NCBI RefSeq assembly: GCF_000321005.1
Contig: NZ_HE578907.1
Span: 918,728-982,727 of the forward strand
DNA from: Anaerococcus senegalensis JC48
GTDB taxonomy: Bacteria > Bacillota > Clostridia > Tissierellales > Peptoniphilaceae
Length of the DNA: 64,000 nt
Direction: 5' to 3'
Part shown: positions 1-9,714 of the stretch, piece by piece
Numbering within the stretch: position 1 is the first letter of the stretch
Layout of the letters: every line of letters starts with the position of its first letter
Notes under the pieces: model-generated
What the model was told of the DNA's origin: nothing
The model's input: only the letters and a program-made list of their open reading frames with translations
Databases searched by the model: none
Position numbers and translations under genes: made by a program

Positions 1-27
1 AAAATGGACCTTTTTTAGGTCCATTTT
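1..27 (-). terminator. Intrinsic terminator after rlmH
   Basis: A 10-bp perfect stem (1-10 with 18-27, AAAATGGACC/GGTCCATTTT) sits directly after the rlmH stop codon. The run of A on the plus strand gives a U-tract on the minus-strand transcript. Confidence 0.8.
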
Positions 28-508
28 ATTTATGATAAGGTTCATTATTTATAATTTTATATGCCCTATATATTTGTTCTATTAAAATTAATCTCATTAA
101 TTTATGAGGAAAGGTCATTTTTGAAAATGATAATTTATAATCCGCCTTGTCACTTATTTTTTTGGATAAACCATTTGATCCTCCAATTACAAAAACCAAA
201 TCCTTTCCCATTCCATAAGTCATTTGATCTTTTATTAATTTTGAAAATTTTTCTGAAGATAGACTTTTTCCTTCAATTTCAAGGCTAATTATGTATGAAT
301 TTTCTTTTATTTTTTTTAAAATCCTATCAGCTTCCCTATCTTTTACTATTTCTAATTCTTTTTTTGATAAATTTTCCGGCGCTTTTTCATCATTTACTTC
401 GAATATTTTTAATTTTACATATGGTTTTAATCTTTTTTCATATTCTGCTATTGCATCTTTGAAGTATTTTTCTTTTATTTTTCCAACGCTTACAATTGAT
501 ATATTCAT
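26..508 (-). CDS. rlmH: 23S rRNA (pseudouridine-1915 N3) methyltransferase RlmH
   Basis: SPOUT-class methyltransferase that methylates N3 of pseudouridine 1915 in helix 69 of 23S rRNA. The 160-residue length is the family norm. The N-terminus [16 protein letters not shown], the SAM-knot segment [10 protein letters not shown] (canonical FVIGGADGL, so slightly divergent) and the C-terminal [25 protein letters not shown] are family hallmarks. It overlaps trmB by 4 bp, so the two RNA methyltransferases are probably co-transcribed, and it ends in a terminator. Stand-alone family; little doubt about identity. Confidence 0.96.
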   Translation of the reverse strand: MNISIVSVGKIKEKYFKDAIAEYEKRLKPYVKLKIFEVNDEKAPENLSKKELEIVKDREADRILKKIKENSYIISLEIEGKSLSSEKFSKLIKDQMTYGMGKDLVFVIGGSNGLSKKISDKADYKLSFSKMTFPHKLMRLILIEQIYRAYKIINNEPYHK

Positions 509-1137
509 TTATTAAATCTCGCTTTTATATAGTAAATTGGCATATTTTTATTTCTAAATTTTCTTTCGTATTCACTTATGTATTTGCTTTTTTCTTCTGA
601 TATATTAATTTCTTTTTCGATTATATCCATAGAAAAATCTTCAAAATAAGATAATGATGCCTCGTATAATTCTTTATTATCAGTTTTTAGCTCAAGAATT
701 GCCCTATCTTTAATAATATTTTTATATCTATTTAAAAATCTTTCGTGACTTAATCTTCTTTTGTGGTGGCGTCTTTTTGGCCATGGAGTTGAAAAATTTA
801 AATAAATTCTTGAAATTTCTTTATTTTCAAAAATTTCTTCCAAATTTTCTGCATCAGCAATAAGTCCCCTTACATTATTTAGTTCATTTTCTTTTATTTT
901 TCTACTAGCAACTACAAAGGCGTTTGTATTTACTTCAAGGCCTATAAAATTTATATTAGGATTATCTTTTGCAATTTCTATTAAAAAATCTCCCCTACCT
1001 GATCCTATTTCTAAATATATATCATTATCATTTCCAAAAATTTCTTTCCATTTTCCTTTATTTTCTTTTCCTTCAAAAAATATTAGTGGATTTTCTTTCA
1101 TTTCTGGAATTGCATTTTCTTTAAATCTTAATCTCAT
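505..1137 (-). CDS. trmB: tRNA (guanine-46 N7) methyltransferase TrmB
   Basis: Class I SAM-dependent enzyme making m7G46 in the tRNA variable loop. It shows the SAM motif [12 protein letters not shown], the acidic strand [11 protein letters not shown] and the TrmB signature [16 protein letters not shown], which contains the catalytic and tRNA-contacting region. The 210-residue length is normal. It is first in a two-gene unit with rlmH (4-bp ATGA overlap); upstream lies the terminator of the phosphatase gene, so a promoter is expected in 1138-1190. Confidence 0.96.
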   Translation of the reverse strand: MRLRFKENAIPEMKENPLIFFEGKENKGKWKEIFGNDNDIYLEIGSGRGDFLIEIAKDNPNINFIGLEVNTNAFVVASRKIKENELNNVRGLIADAENLEEIFENKEISRIYLNFSTPWPKRRHHKRRLSHERFLNRYKNIIKDRAILELKTDNKELYEASLSYFEDFSMDIIEKEINISEEKSKYISEYERKFRNKNMPIYYIKARFNK

Positions 1138-1192
1138 TTTTCATCCTTTCTATTAAGTAATAGTTTACAAAATATTTTGGATAAAAACAAGA

Positions 1193-1226
1193 AAAACCCA
1201 AAATCCTATTTTAGACTTTGGGTTTT
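1193..1226 (-). terminator. Intrinsic terminator after the surface phosphatase
   Basis: Stem of 10 bp (AAAACCCAAA at 1193-1202 with TTTGGGTTTT at 1217-1226), 14-nt loop, followed on the minus strand by a short U-rich run. It separates the phosphatase gene from trmB. Confidence 0.75.
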
Positions 1227-1239
1227 AGGCTTTAAAAAA

Positions 1240-3522
1240 TTATTTTCTTTTAATTTTAAATAATCCAACAAGAGCAAGGGATAAGCTTATAAATATTGTG
1301 CTTAAAGATTTTACTCCTGTTTTTACATTTGTAGATTTTGTGTAAATTTTATTTAGGCTTTTATTTTCAAAGTCAGAATCTTTTATAAAGTTTTCTGCTT
1401 TTACTTTTTTGCCCTTCAATTTACTTTTATTTGATGATCCATTTTCAGTTTTTGATTTTTGGTCATCGTTTTTATTTTTATTTTCTTTTTCATTATCATT
1501 ATTTTCATTTTGATTTGTTTTTGGTGTTTCTTTTGCAAATGACACTTCACTTAGTCTTGTCTTTAAAACTTCAACTGCACTATCAACTTCTTCTTGACTT
1601 GCATTTTTATCGTTTAAAATTCTAACTGCATTTTCTAGGGCAATGTTGTAAGTTTCAATATTTTTATCTTCTAATACTACTTTTTTGCCCATAATATTTT
1701 CTATATATTTTTCCAATTTTGAGTAATCTGTAGTATTTTTTTCAAAATCTGGATTTGAAATTTTCTCATCAGTCTTATTAATTGTGTAAGTATCTACAAC
1801 TTTTCCATCTTGATTCATTGTTACAATTTTAAATTTATTTTTTGAAAATGTTAATTGAGAAAATAATTGACTTCTATCATCAAGTGACCTATTTACAAAC
1901 CATTGGTCTTCTCCGATAGGGTTATAGAATTTTGCACCTGCTGATGCTGACATGGTTAAAAATAAAGTTCCTTTTGGATTTGTAACTTGGCTTTTACCAT
2001 AATCAATTCCGATTCCATCAACTATAACTTTTCCATTTGGATAAATTTTATTGTTAAAAGTTTCTGAAAAACTATCTTTGATTTCTGCATTTGGATCGTT
2101 CACATCTGTTCCATAGGCATCTTTGAAATCTAAAGTTTTTTCACCAGCAACCATATGTTTTGTTCTTGTATAAATATGATCATGTCCATTTAATACTAGA
2201 TCTATATTATTTTTATTAAATATTCTTACAAGCTCATTTCTTCTTTGTAAAATATCATCATCAGTTGTGTGAGTTGCTGTAGAATATGGTGCGTGATGGA
2301 AAGATACAACTTTCCATGAAAATTTAGATCCTCTTTTTTCTTCAGCTTGTTTTATAGCTTCTTTTATAAATTTTTCATGTTCTTTTGAATCATTTACATT
2401 TGAATTTAAGTTTAAGAAAAGTGTATCTCCATATGAATACCAAAAATCTCCAGGTATATAGGTTCTTGTTCCATCTTCATTTTCTTTTGAAATTGATCCT
2501 AATTTTGATTCATTTGCTAGATAAAAATGATCAGAAAAAACTGTATTTTCTAAACTTGAATCTTTTCCATCAATATAGGTTTCGTGATTTCCTGTTATTG
2601 ATGAAAATATTCTTTCTTTAAATAAATCATTATCAAAGAAATAATCATATTCGCCTTCATATCCAGCAATCTCTACATTATCTCCCATTGAAAAATAAAA
2701 ATTAGGATCAAGCTCTTGAGCTTTTTTTAAAGTTTTTGCAAAATCAGCCTTATCTTGGTCAACTTTTGCTTGGGTGTTTTTATTTAAACCATGTTTATCC
2801 CAAACACTATCTCCTGATCCCATTTGAGGATCGCCCAAATAAACTAAAGAAAATTCATTATTTTTTCCAAGAGACTTAGTTCTTAAAGTAAAAATATCAC
2901 TTTTATAACCATCATTTGTAATATAATAATCATAATTTTCACCAGGCTTTATTTGAACAATTGAAGTATAAGTTGAATAACCATTAGAATCGCCAGTTTT
3001 TCTTGCCCTAATTGCTTTATATTCCTTGTTATTGAAAATTAATTTGCTATTTTCATTTACTTCACCCTTTCCAAACCAAGTTACAGCTACTTCGTTTTCA
3101 TCTTGACCAGGGTTTATTGTAATATCTTTTATTGGAGTATCAATGGCTTTTAAATTATTATTTGCATACGATCCATTTTTCTTACCATATTCTCCATTCG
3201 TTTGATCTAATTTTTCTTTTACTTTTGAATCAATATTTCCTACGTTCTTATCTTCACCAAAACTTTCTCTTTCAGTTTCAGTTGCCCTGTTAAATTTATT
3301 TGTTCCATCAGATTCTCTAGTATTTTTTTCATTTTTTGGGAAAGTTACTTCATCATCTTTTGGAATATCAGCTATATTAGCTTTTCCATCTTGATTTTGT
3401 TTTTCAGTAATTTCTACATTTGTACTGGCATCATCGCTTGCAAAAGATACATTTTCTGGAAAAATTGTAGTAGTCGCACTTGCAATTATTAAAGCCAAAA
3501 CTAATTTATTTTTATTTTTCAT
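1240..3522 (-). CDS. Cell-wall-anchored purple-acid-phosphatase-like metallophosphoesterase
   Basis: Secreted calcineurin-type phosphoesterase, 760 residues. A signal peptide covers residues 1-28. An acidic spacer is followed by an FN3-like purple acid phosphatase N-domain (about 130-215). The metal-binding core shows GDP near 228, FSMGDN, GNHET near 312, FHHAP and NGHDH near 447. A FIVAR-like helical segment (about 590-660) and a Lys/Asn-rich wall spacer follow. The C-terminus has NVKTG near 732, a hydrophobic helix and a KIKRK tail, i.e. a sortase signal of variant type rather than LPXTG. The substrate is unknown; extracellular phosphate scavenging or nucleotide hydrolysis is inferred. It diverges from the oatA-like gene. 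Confidence 0.85.
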   Translation of the reverse strand: MKNKNKLVLALIIASATTTIFPENVSFASDDASTNVEITEKQNQDGKANIADIPKDDEVTFPKNEKNTRESDGTNKFNRATETERESFGEDKNVGNIDSKVKEKLDQTNGEYGKKNGSYANNNLKAIDTPIKDITINPGQDENEVAVTWFGKGEVNENSKLIFNNKEYKAIRARKTGDSNGYSTYTSIVQIKPGENYDYYITNDGYKSDIFTLRTKSLGKNNEFSLVYLGDPQMGSGDSVWDKHGLNKNTQAKVDQDKADFAKTLKKAQELDPNFYFSMGDNVEIAGYEGEYDYFFDNDLFKERIFSSITGNHETYIDGKDSSLENTVFSDHFYLANESKLGSISKENEDGTRTYIPGDFWYSYGDTLFLNLNSNVNDSKEHEKFIKEAIKQAEEKRGSKFSWKVVSFHHAPYSTATHTTDDDILQRRNELVRIFNKNNIDLVLNGHDHIYTRTKHMVAGEKTLDFKDAYGTDVNDPNAEIKDSFSETFNNKIYPNGKVIVDGIGIDYGKSQVTNPKGTLFLTMSASAGAKFYNPIGEDQWFVNRSLDDRSQLFSQLTFSKNKFKIVTMNQDGKVVDTYTINKTDEKISNPDFEKNTTDYSKLEKYIENIMGKKVVLEDKNIETYNIALENAVRILNDKNASQEEVDSAVEVLKTRLSEVSFAKETPKTNQNENNDNEKENKNKNDDQKSKTENGSSNKSKLKGKKVKAENFIKDSDFENKSLNKIYTKSTNVKTGVKSLSTIFISLSLALVGLFKIKRK

Positions 3523-3575
3523 TACATCCTCCTGATTTTTTCTATTAATAGATTAGCTAATTTTTATTAAAAATT

Positions 3576-3648
3576 TTACAAGATTTTGTAATAATTATGT
3601 ATGATTTTATTAAAAAAAATTTACAAAACTTATTACAAAGGTTACAAT
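3576..3648. promoter_or_regulatory. Divergent intergenic region with repeated TTACAA units
   Basis: The gap between the phosphatase and oatA-like genes contains a palindrome TTACAA-GATT-TTGTAA (3576-3591) and three further direct TTACAA-type units beginning at 3621, 3633 and 3642. The units could be regulator half-sites shared by both divergent genes. Similarity to Pho-type repeat boxes is suggestive only, since the spacing is irregular. Confidence 0.35.
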
Positions 3649-3660
3649 TTCTCCAATCTA

Positions 3661-3689
3661 TTGCTATTTCTTTAATGATAATTTATAAT
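3661..3689 (+). promoter_or_regulatory. Promoter of the oatA-like gene
   Basis: TTGCTA (3661-3666), 17-bp spacer, TATAAT (3684-3689), followed about 10 bp later by a GGGGG ribosome binding site and the ATG at 3709. Good sigma-A match. Confidence 0.65.
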
Positions 3690-3708
3690 AAAATTCATTG
3701 GGGGATTC

Positions 3709-5604
3709 ATGAAAAAATATAAACAAATAGATTCATTTACATTTTTAAGAGCAATTTTCATACTTGCAATTTGTATTTTTCATTCATCGGTACAAATTTT
3801 ACCTGGTGGATTTATGGCAGTAATAGGCTTTTTTGTGATGAGTGGATTTTTAATGATGAAAAAATTAAATAGTATAGACGACTTTAATTTGGAAGAATTT
3901 AAAATAAATATTCAAAGAAGATTTTTAAAGCTCATGCCTAGCTTAATTTTTGTAATAAGCTTATCTTTAATAATAGCTTTGATTTTTTCTAAAATTATTT
4001 TTCACGATTCAATCAAAGCTTCAATTCCTTCTGCCCTATTTTTTCAAAATTTATACCAAATTTTTAAGGGCGGTTCTTACTTTACTAAAAATGGATATTT
4101 TTCTATCTTTACTCATTTTTGGTATATATCCATGCAAATTCAATTTATTTTGATTTTTTATCTGATAAACTATTTATTGGATAAATTTAAGGATAAATAT
4201 AAGGATAAGTTTACAAATAAAGAAATAAGAATTTATCTTTTTGGATTACTTTCAGTAATTTCAATCTTATTAATGATTATTTTTTCTTTTGATAAAAATA
4301 ATATTTCAAGAATTTACTATGGTCCAGATACCAGAATTAATGCAATTTTTATTGGAGCTATCACCTACCTTTTGGTTGATAATTTTACTAAAATTATTGA
4401 TTTTTCAAAAGAAAAAGAATTTTCGGAAAAATACATTTTGTATGGTATTTTGTTATTAAGCTTTATCATTTACTTTTTAGTAAACGGGGAAAATTTATAT
4501 ACTTATAGGATAATTATTCCTATTTATACCTTAATTCAAGCTTTGTTAATTGGAATTTTATATACTTATGAAAAAGAAAATATAATTTCTATCAACAAAA
4601 AAGAAATGGGCTTTTTTAAAACCATTCTTTATTATATAGGCTTAAGATCTTATTACATTTATATGTGGCAATATATAATAAATACTTTTATATCCTATGC
4701 CTTTGCCCATACTACAAAAAGTAGGATTTTGGCTTACATTTTGGAAATATTTTTGGTTTTGATTTTATCTGAAATAACTTATATAATTTTTCAAAAGAAA
4801 TTTGGCTTAAAAAAATATTTTATTATATCTGCTATCCTAATTTTAAGCCTTAATGTTTTGGCAAACTTTATTCCAAATCCTAAGGCTAAAGATATGAAAA
4901 ATCTTGAAAAAAGAATTAATGATAACAAGGAAAACATAAAGAAAAACAACGAAAAATTTTTACAAGATCAAAAGAAAAAAGAGAACAAGAATAAACTTTC
5001 AAATTCAAATGAAAAAGACAAAGACAAAAAAGAAAATGATAATAAAAAGTCTGAAAAAAAAGAAATTACTTTTGAAAAAAAAGCTTATGATGATTTTAAT
5101 TTTACAGAAAAAGAAAGAGAATTTTTAAAAAATACTTCAATTACTGCAATTGGGGATTCAGTTTTAATAAATATAGATCCTTTTATTAGGGAATTTAATC
5201 CTAATCTTTATCTTGATGCTGAAGTTGGAAGGCAAATGACTGATGGTCCTAATGTTTTGCAAGATATAAAAAATAAAAATGGACTTGGAAATATAATCCT
5301 TGTTAGTCTTGGATCTAATGGAACTTTAAGTGAGCAAAATATGCTTGATATTTTAAATATTTCTGAAGGCAGAAAAGTATTTTTTGTAAATACTGTTAAT
5401 AGCCAATCTTGGGAAGGTCCAATTAATGCAAAAATCAAAAAATTCTGTGATGAAAATCAAAATGCCTACATGGTTGATTGGTACAAATTTGCCAAGGAAA
5501 AAGCAAATTTATTCGCCAAAGATATGGTTCATCCAGAAGTTGAAGGATCAAAAGCTTATAGAAATCTTATTGAAAGAGAAGTCATAAATTCTTTTGCAAA
5601 ATAA
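3709..5604 (+). CDS. OatA-like peptidoglycan/polysaccharide O-acetyltransferase
   Basis: Two-domain acetyltransferase of 631 residues. Residues 1-390 form an acyltransferase-3 membrane domain of about ten to eleven helices that moves acetyl groups across the membrane. A Lys/Glu/Asn-rich linker (about 395-460) leads to an extracellular SGNH esterase-fold domain. That domain shows block I GDS near residue 484, GSNGT as the Asn block, and DMVH near 605 supplying the catalytic Asp and His. The architecture is that of OatA, which 6-O-acetylates N-acetylmuramic acid and confers lysozyme resistance. A teichoic acid or other glycan substrate cannot be excluded. Single-gene unit with its own promoter and terminator. 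Confidence 0.85.
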   Translation: MKKYKQIDSFTFLRAIFILAICIFHSSVQILPGGFMAVIGFFVMSGFLMMKKLNSIDDFNLEEFKINIQRRFLKLMPSLIFVISLSLIIALIFSKIIFHDSIKASIPSALFFQNLYQIFKGGSYFTKNGYFSIFTHFWYISMQIQFILIFYLINYLLDKFKDKYKDKFTNKEIRIYLFGLLSVISILLMIIFSFDKNNISRIYYGPDTRINAIFIGAITYLLVDNFTKIIDFSKEKEFSEKYILYGILLLSFIIYFLVNGENLYTYRIIIPIYTLIQALLIGILYTYEKENIISINKKEMGFFKTILYYIGLRSYYIYMWQYIINTFISYAFAHTTKSRILAYILEIFLVLILSEITYIIFQKKFGLKKYFIISAILILSLNVLANFIPNPKAKDMKNLEKRINDNKENIKKNNEKFLQDQKKKENKNKLSNSNEKDKDKKENDNKKSEKKEITFEKKAYDDFNFTEKEREFLKNTSITAIGDSVLINIDPFIREFNPNLYLDAEVGRQMTDGPNVLQDIKNKNGLGNIILVSLGSNGTLSEQNMLDILNISEGRKVFFVNTVNSQSWEGPINAKIKKFCDENQNAYMVDWYKFAKEKANLFAKDMVHPEVEGSKAYRNLIEREVINSFAK

Positions 5605-5606
5605 TA

Positions 5607-5632
5607 AGCGTAGTGTCAAACGACCACTACGC
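5607..5632 (+). terminator. Terminator of the oatA-like gene (possibly bidirectional)
   Basis: Nine-bp stem AGCGTAGTG (5607-5615) with CACTACGCT (5624-5632), followed by eight T. It lies between convergent genes and may also stop the minus-strand ABC operon. Confidence 0.9.
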
Positions 5633-5638
5633 TTTTTT

Positions 5639-7495
5639 TTAATCTAATTCTAATTTTCCAGTATATAATTGATAGTAAGTTCCTCTTTTTTCCATCAAAG
5701 ATTCGTGATTTCCTCTTTCAATTATTCTTCCATCATCCATTACCATTATTACATCAGAATTTTTGATGGTTGATAATCTGTGGGCGATTACAATTGATGT
5801 TGATCCAGTCATTAGATTATCCAAGGCTTCTGTAACTGTAAGCTCTGTTGCAGAATCTATTGAACTTGTTGCCTCATCCAAAATTAACATTGAAGGCTCA
5901 TCAACAGCAGCTCTTGAAATAGATACTAATTGATTTTGTCCATCTGATAAACTTGATCCATTTCCATAAATTTTTGTATCATAACCTTGAGGAAGTCTTC
6001 TTATAAAAGAATCCGCCTTGCTCATTCTAGCTGCAGCTTTTATTTCATCGTCATTTGCATCAAGTCTTCCGTATCTAATATTTTCATATATAGAATCTGT
6101 AAATAAATTTACATCTTGTAAAACCATACCAAAGGCTCTTCTTAAAGCTTGTTTTTGAATTTTTTTAATATCAATATCATCAACTTTGATTGATCCTGAA
6201 TCAATATCATAAAATCTTGTAATTACATTTGTTATGGTTGTTTTACCAGCTCCTGTTGATCCTACAAATGCTATTTTTTCTCCTGGTCTTGCATAAAAAC
6301 TTACATCTTTTAAAATTTGATTTTTCCCATCATATGAAAAATTAACATGTTCAAAATCAATTTTTCCCTCAAGCTTTTTATATATTGCTTTACCATTTAC
6401 AATTTTTTTCCAAGCATAAATTCCTGTTAAAGTATCTGATTCATGAAATTTTCCGTTTTTATCAATTGTTGCGTGGACTAGGTCAATATAGCCCTTATCT
6501 TTTTCGCCTTCCATATCCAAAATTTCAAAAATTCTATTTGCCCCAGCCATAGCTTGGGCCAAGACATTTGCTTGTTGGGAAACTATTGCTATTGGATTTT
6601 GTAATTGTCTTACATAGGTTAAATATGTTACCAAGGTTCCTACAGTCATTTGACCAATTATTGTAAGAAAAGCACCAGCTATACAAATTATTGCGTAGGA
6701 AATATTAATTCCATTTTTTAGAAATGGCATGATTTTTCCCATAACTGTATTTGCCTTCCAAATTAATTCTCTAACCCTATCAGCAGTTTTATTGAATTCT
6801 TCTATCAAATTATTTTCAAAATTAAAAACTTTTACAACCTTTTGTCCTGATAAAGTTTCTTCTATAAACCCATTCATCTTTCCAATTTCAATTTGGTTTT
6901 TTGAAAATAATTTTGTAGATTTTTTTATTATTCTTTTTAATACTGCAAGCATTAAAAATATTGTCAAAATTGTTAGGACTGTTAGTTTGAAATTAATTAC
7001 AAACATCATTATAAAAGTTCCAGTAAATAAAAGTAATGATTGTAAAAGATTTGGTATTGATGATGATAGGGATTGGCTTAGCATATCCGTATCATTTGTA
7101 AATCTTGACATTATTTCTCCGTGGGTATTTTGGTCAAAAAATCCAACTTCCAAACTTTGAACTTTTTCAAATAATTCATTTCTAATATCTTTTACACTTC
7201 TTTCACTAACTCTTACCATAAGTCTTGAAAAAATTAGGGAAGTTATAACGCTTGTTCCAAATAAAATTATCATTTTTATTATATTTGTCCTAAGACCAGA
7301 TATATCTGCCTTTAATATAGTATTATCAATTGTCGGTCTTAAAAGTGCCATTCCAAAAATTTGGCTTGCTGTAGAAATAATTACAGAAATTATTACAAGG
7401 CACATTTGCCACTTATATTTAAATAAATATTTTAAAAGCCTTTTTATTGCACCCTTGGAAGTTTTATTCTTGGATGAATTTAATTTATTTTTCAT
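5639..7495 (-). CDS. ABC exporter half-transporter, heterodimer subunit with degenerate signature
   Basis: 618 residues: six-helix exporter domain (about 25-330), then an ATPase domain (about 385-610). Walker A is GSTGAGKTT and Walker B is MLILDEATSS with the catalytic Glu. The signature reads LSDGQ instead of LSGGQ. A linker of about 40 residues before the ATPase (ending in YAWKKIVNGKAIYKKLEGK) is typical of the YheH-like half of heterodimeric exporters. It overlaps the partner gene by 11 bp. With marR upstream this is an inducible efflux operon; the substrate is probably lipid-like drugs or peptides, which the sequence does not show. Confidence 0.88.
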   Translation of the reverse strand: MKNKLNSSKNKTSKGAIKRLLKYLFKYKWQMCLVIISVIISTASQIFGMALLRPTIDNTILKADISGLRTNIIKMIILFGTSVITSLIFSRLMVRVSERSVKDIRNELFEKVQSLEVGFFDQNTHGEIMSRFTNDTDMLSQSLSSSIPNLLQSLLLFTGTFIMMFVINFKLTVLTILTIFLMLAVLKRIIKKSTKLFSKNQIEIGKMNGFIEETLSGQKVVKVFNFENNLIEEFNKTADRVRELIWKANTVMGKIMPFLKNGINISYAIICIAGAFLTIIGQMTVGTLVTYLTYVRQLQNPIAIVSQQANVLAQAMAGANRIFEILDMEGEKDKGYIDLVHATIDKNGKFHESDTLTGIYAWKKIVNGKAIYKKLEGKIDFEHVNFSYDGKNQILKDVSFYARPGEKIAFVGSTGAGKTTITNVITRFYDIDSGSIKVDDIDIKKIQKQALRRAFGMVLQDVNLFTDSIYENIRYGRLDANDDEIKAAARMSKADSFIRRLPQGYDTKIYGNGSSLSDGQNQLVSISRAAVDEPSMLILDEATSSIDSATELTVTEALDNLMTGSTSIVIAHRLSTIKNSDVIMVMDDGRIIERGNHESLMEKRGTYYQLYTGKLELD

Positions 7496-9251
7496 CTATA
7501 TCACTTCCTTTCTCTTGCATATCGTAGGTTTTTTTATAAAATTCGTTTTTATTGTAAAGTTCGTCGTGACTTCCAATATCTTCTATATATCCATCTTTCA
7601 TAACCATAATCCTATCACAACCTTTAAAAGATGAAACTCTTTGAGATATTATTATTTTTGTAAGTTTATCAGAATATTCATTTATTCCATCAACAATTTT
7701 TCTTTCTGTTTTTGTATCAACTGCTGAAGTCGAATTATCTAAAATTAAAACTTTTGGTTTTTTTAACAAAGATCTTGCTATACAAATTCTTTGTTTTTGT
7801 CCACCAGAAACTCCACTTCCTCCTTGGCCCAAAACAGATTTATATCCTTCTTTTCTTTCTTTAATAAATTCATCTGCACAGGCAATTTTCGAAACTTTTT
7901 CTACTTCTTCAAAGGATGCGTTCACATCACCCCACCTTATATTTTCTTCAATTGTTCCAGAAAATAAGGTATTTTTTTGTAAAACAATATTTACGGCATC
8001 TCTTAATTTTTTAAGATCATATTTTTTAATATTTTCTCCACCAACTTCAATTTCCCCTTCACAAATATCATAAAGTCTTGGAATTAATTGAACTAAACTC
8101 GACTTACTTGAACCGGTTGAGCCCAAAATCCCAATTGACTCTCCCTCATCTATGTGAAGATTAATATTTTTTAAGGCGAAATTATCAGAATCTTTTCCGT
8201 ATTTAAATGAAACATTTAAAAAATCTATTGATCCATCTTTAACTTCAAGATTATTTATTTTTTCATCATTAGTCATGTAAGGCTCATGTTCTATAACTTC
8301 AGCAAGTCTAACAACTCCAGGACTAGATGACATCATTTGAACTAAAACCATAGAAATTCCAATAAATGCTCCCAAAAGCATCATTGAATACATGATAAAA
8401 CTCATTAGCTCTCCAACTTGGATTTTTCCACTAATAATTTCATTTCCACCAAACCAAACAATTGAAATCATAGATCCAAACATAATCACATTTGCAATTG
8501 GAAAAATATATGAAATTGCCCCACCAGCCTTATCAATTAATTTGAACATGGTGAAATTTTGCTCTCTTAGTTTTTTGATTTCATAATCATCTCTTACAAA
8601 AGATTTTACAACCCTAATATTTGCCAAAGATTCTTGGATAATTTGATTCAATTTATCAAATTCTTTCCTATATTGTTTAAATCCAGGAATTGCCTTTGAC
8701 ATAGTAAAAAATATAGCTACAAGCAAAAGTGGCAAGGTCACCAAAAATAAAAGTGAAAGTCTTGGTGAAACTTTTACTGATAAAATTACTGCAACAATTG
8801 CCATAACCAAAGTTTTTATAATAAATCTTACTCCCAAAAATACAGAAAATATTATTTGTTGGATATCACTTGTAAGTCTGGTTATTAAAGATGAAGTTCT
8901 AAATTCTTCCAAATCTTCAAAACCAAATTCTTGAATTTTTCCAAATGAAATTTTTCTTAAATTTGCCCCAAAACCTGAGGATGTTGCAGATGCGTGTTTG
9001 GTTGCAAGCATTCCTGTATACATACACAAAAGTGAAACTAAAATCATTAGCCCACCCAAAATTAGAGTCATTTTTATATCTTTCCTGCTTACTGCCCTAT
9101 CGATTATAAGCGCCATTATAGTTGGAACAATTAGCTCCAAAATAGTTTCTATAGTCGTTGCAAACATAGAAATTTTTGCATTTTTCTTATAATCACCAAA
9201 GGCTGGCATAAGATATTTAAAATTTTCAAAAAATTCTTTTAAACTATTCAA
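7485..9251 (-). CDS. ABC exporter half-transporter, heterodimer subunit with degenerate ATP site
   Basis: 588 residues with an exporter membrane domain (about 20-320) and an ATPase domain (about 340-575). The signature is the canonical VSGGQ. The Walker A is unusual (GSTGSSKSS) and the residue after the Walker B Asp is Asn (LILDNSTSA), where catalytic Glu is expected. This is the YheI/BmrC-like pattern of the non-hydrolysing site, complementing the degenerate signature in the downstream partner. It overlaps marR by 4 bp and the partner by 11 bp, so all three are co-translated. Confidence 0.88.
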   Translation of the reverse strand: MNSLKEFFENFKYLMPAFGDYKKNAKISMFATTIETILELIVPTIMALIIDRAVSRKDIKMTLILGGLMILVSLLCMYTGMLATKHASATSSGFGANLRKISFGKIQEFGFEDLEEFRTSSLITRLTSDIQQIIFSVFLGVRFIIKTLVMAIVAVILSVKVSPRLSLLFLVTLPLLLVAIFFTMSKAIPGFKQYRKEFDKLNQIIQESLANIRVVKSFVRDDYEIKKLREQNFTMFKLIDKAGGAISYIFPIANVIMFGSMISIVWFGGNEIISGKIQVGELMSFIMYSMMLLGAFIGISMVLVQMMSSSPGVVRLAEVIEHEPYMTNDEKINNLEVKDGSIDFLNVSFKYGKDSDNFALKNINLHIDEGESIGILGSTGSSKSSLVQLIPRLYDICEGEIEVGGENIKKYDLKKLRDAVNIVLQKNTLFSGTIEENIRWGDVNASFEEVEKVSKIACADEFIKERKEGYKSVLGQGGSGVSGGQKQRICIARSLLKKPKVLILDNSTSAVDTKTERKIVDGINEYSDKLTKIIISQRVSSFKGCDRIMVMKDGYIEDIGSHDELYNKNEFYKKTYDMQEKGSDIDEK

Positions 9252-9691
9252 ATCTCCTCCTTGTTAAATTCGCACAAAATTTCAGCTAAATCCGAAAAGT
9301 CTTTTGTCATTTGATCAATTTTTTCTTCCCCCAACTTGTCATATAATTTTTCATTAAATTCAATCAGGGGTTTTAAAAATTCATCAGCATAAATTTTTCC
9401 TTTTTCAGTTAATACTAAAATTTTTACTCTCTTATCATCTTGGTCTGAAATTTTTTTTATATATTCTTTTTCACAAAGCTCAATTATTACATTATTGATT
9501 GTTTGTTTGGCAACAGCCATTCTTTCCACAATCATAGCTTGAGTGATTTTATCCTCATAAATTAGAAATAAAAAAATTGCAGTCTTAATCCCATTTGCTT
9601 TTCTATCTTTAAAGCTCTGGTTTTTTAGGCCCTTCACTTTTCTAATCAAGGAAAATAAATTAAAAATTTCAAGTGATTTATCTTTTTTCAT
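9248..9691 (-). CDS. MarR-family transcriptional regulator
   Basis: 147-residue winged-helix regulator: the recognition helix region (AVAKQTINNVIIELCEKEYI) is followed by a wing containing DQDDKRVKILVLTEKGKIYADEF, the MarR hallmark. It is first in the operon with two ABC exporter genes, so it is probably an autorepressor relieved by an exported or related ligand. The promoter just upstream carries a palindrome between its -35 and -10 elements. Confidence 0.9.
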   Translation of the reverse strand: MKKDKSLEIFNLFSLIRKVKGLKNQSFKDRKANGIKTAIFLFLIYEDKITQAMIVERMAVAKQTINNVIIELCEKEYIKKISDQDDKRVKILVLTEKGKIYADEFLKPLIEFNEKLYDKLGEEKIDQMTKDFSDLAEILCEFNKEEI

Positions 9692-9714
9692 CTTCTTCCT
9701 TCCTATTTTTAATT

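Noticed and set aside
3600-3660. CRISPR-like repeat
   Set aside because: The TTACAA units are only 6-7 bp, irregularly spaced and without spacers; no CRISPR array or cas gene occurs in the window.
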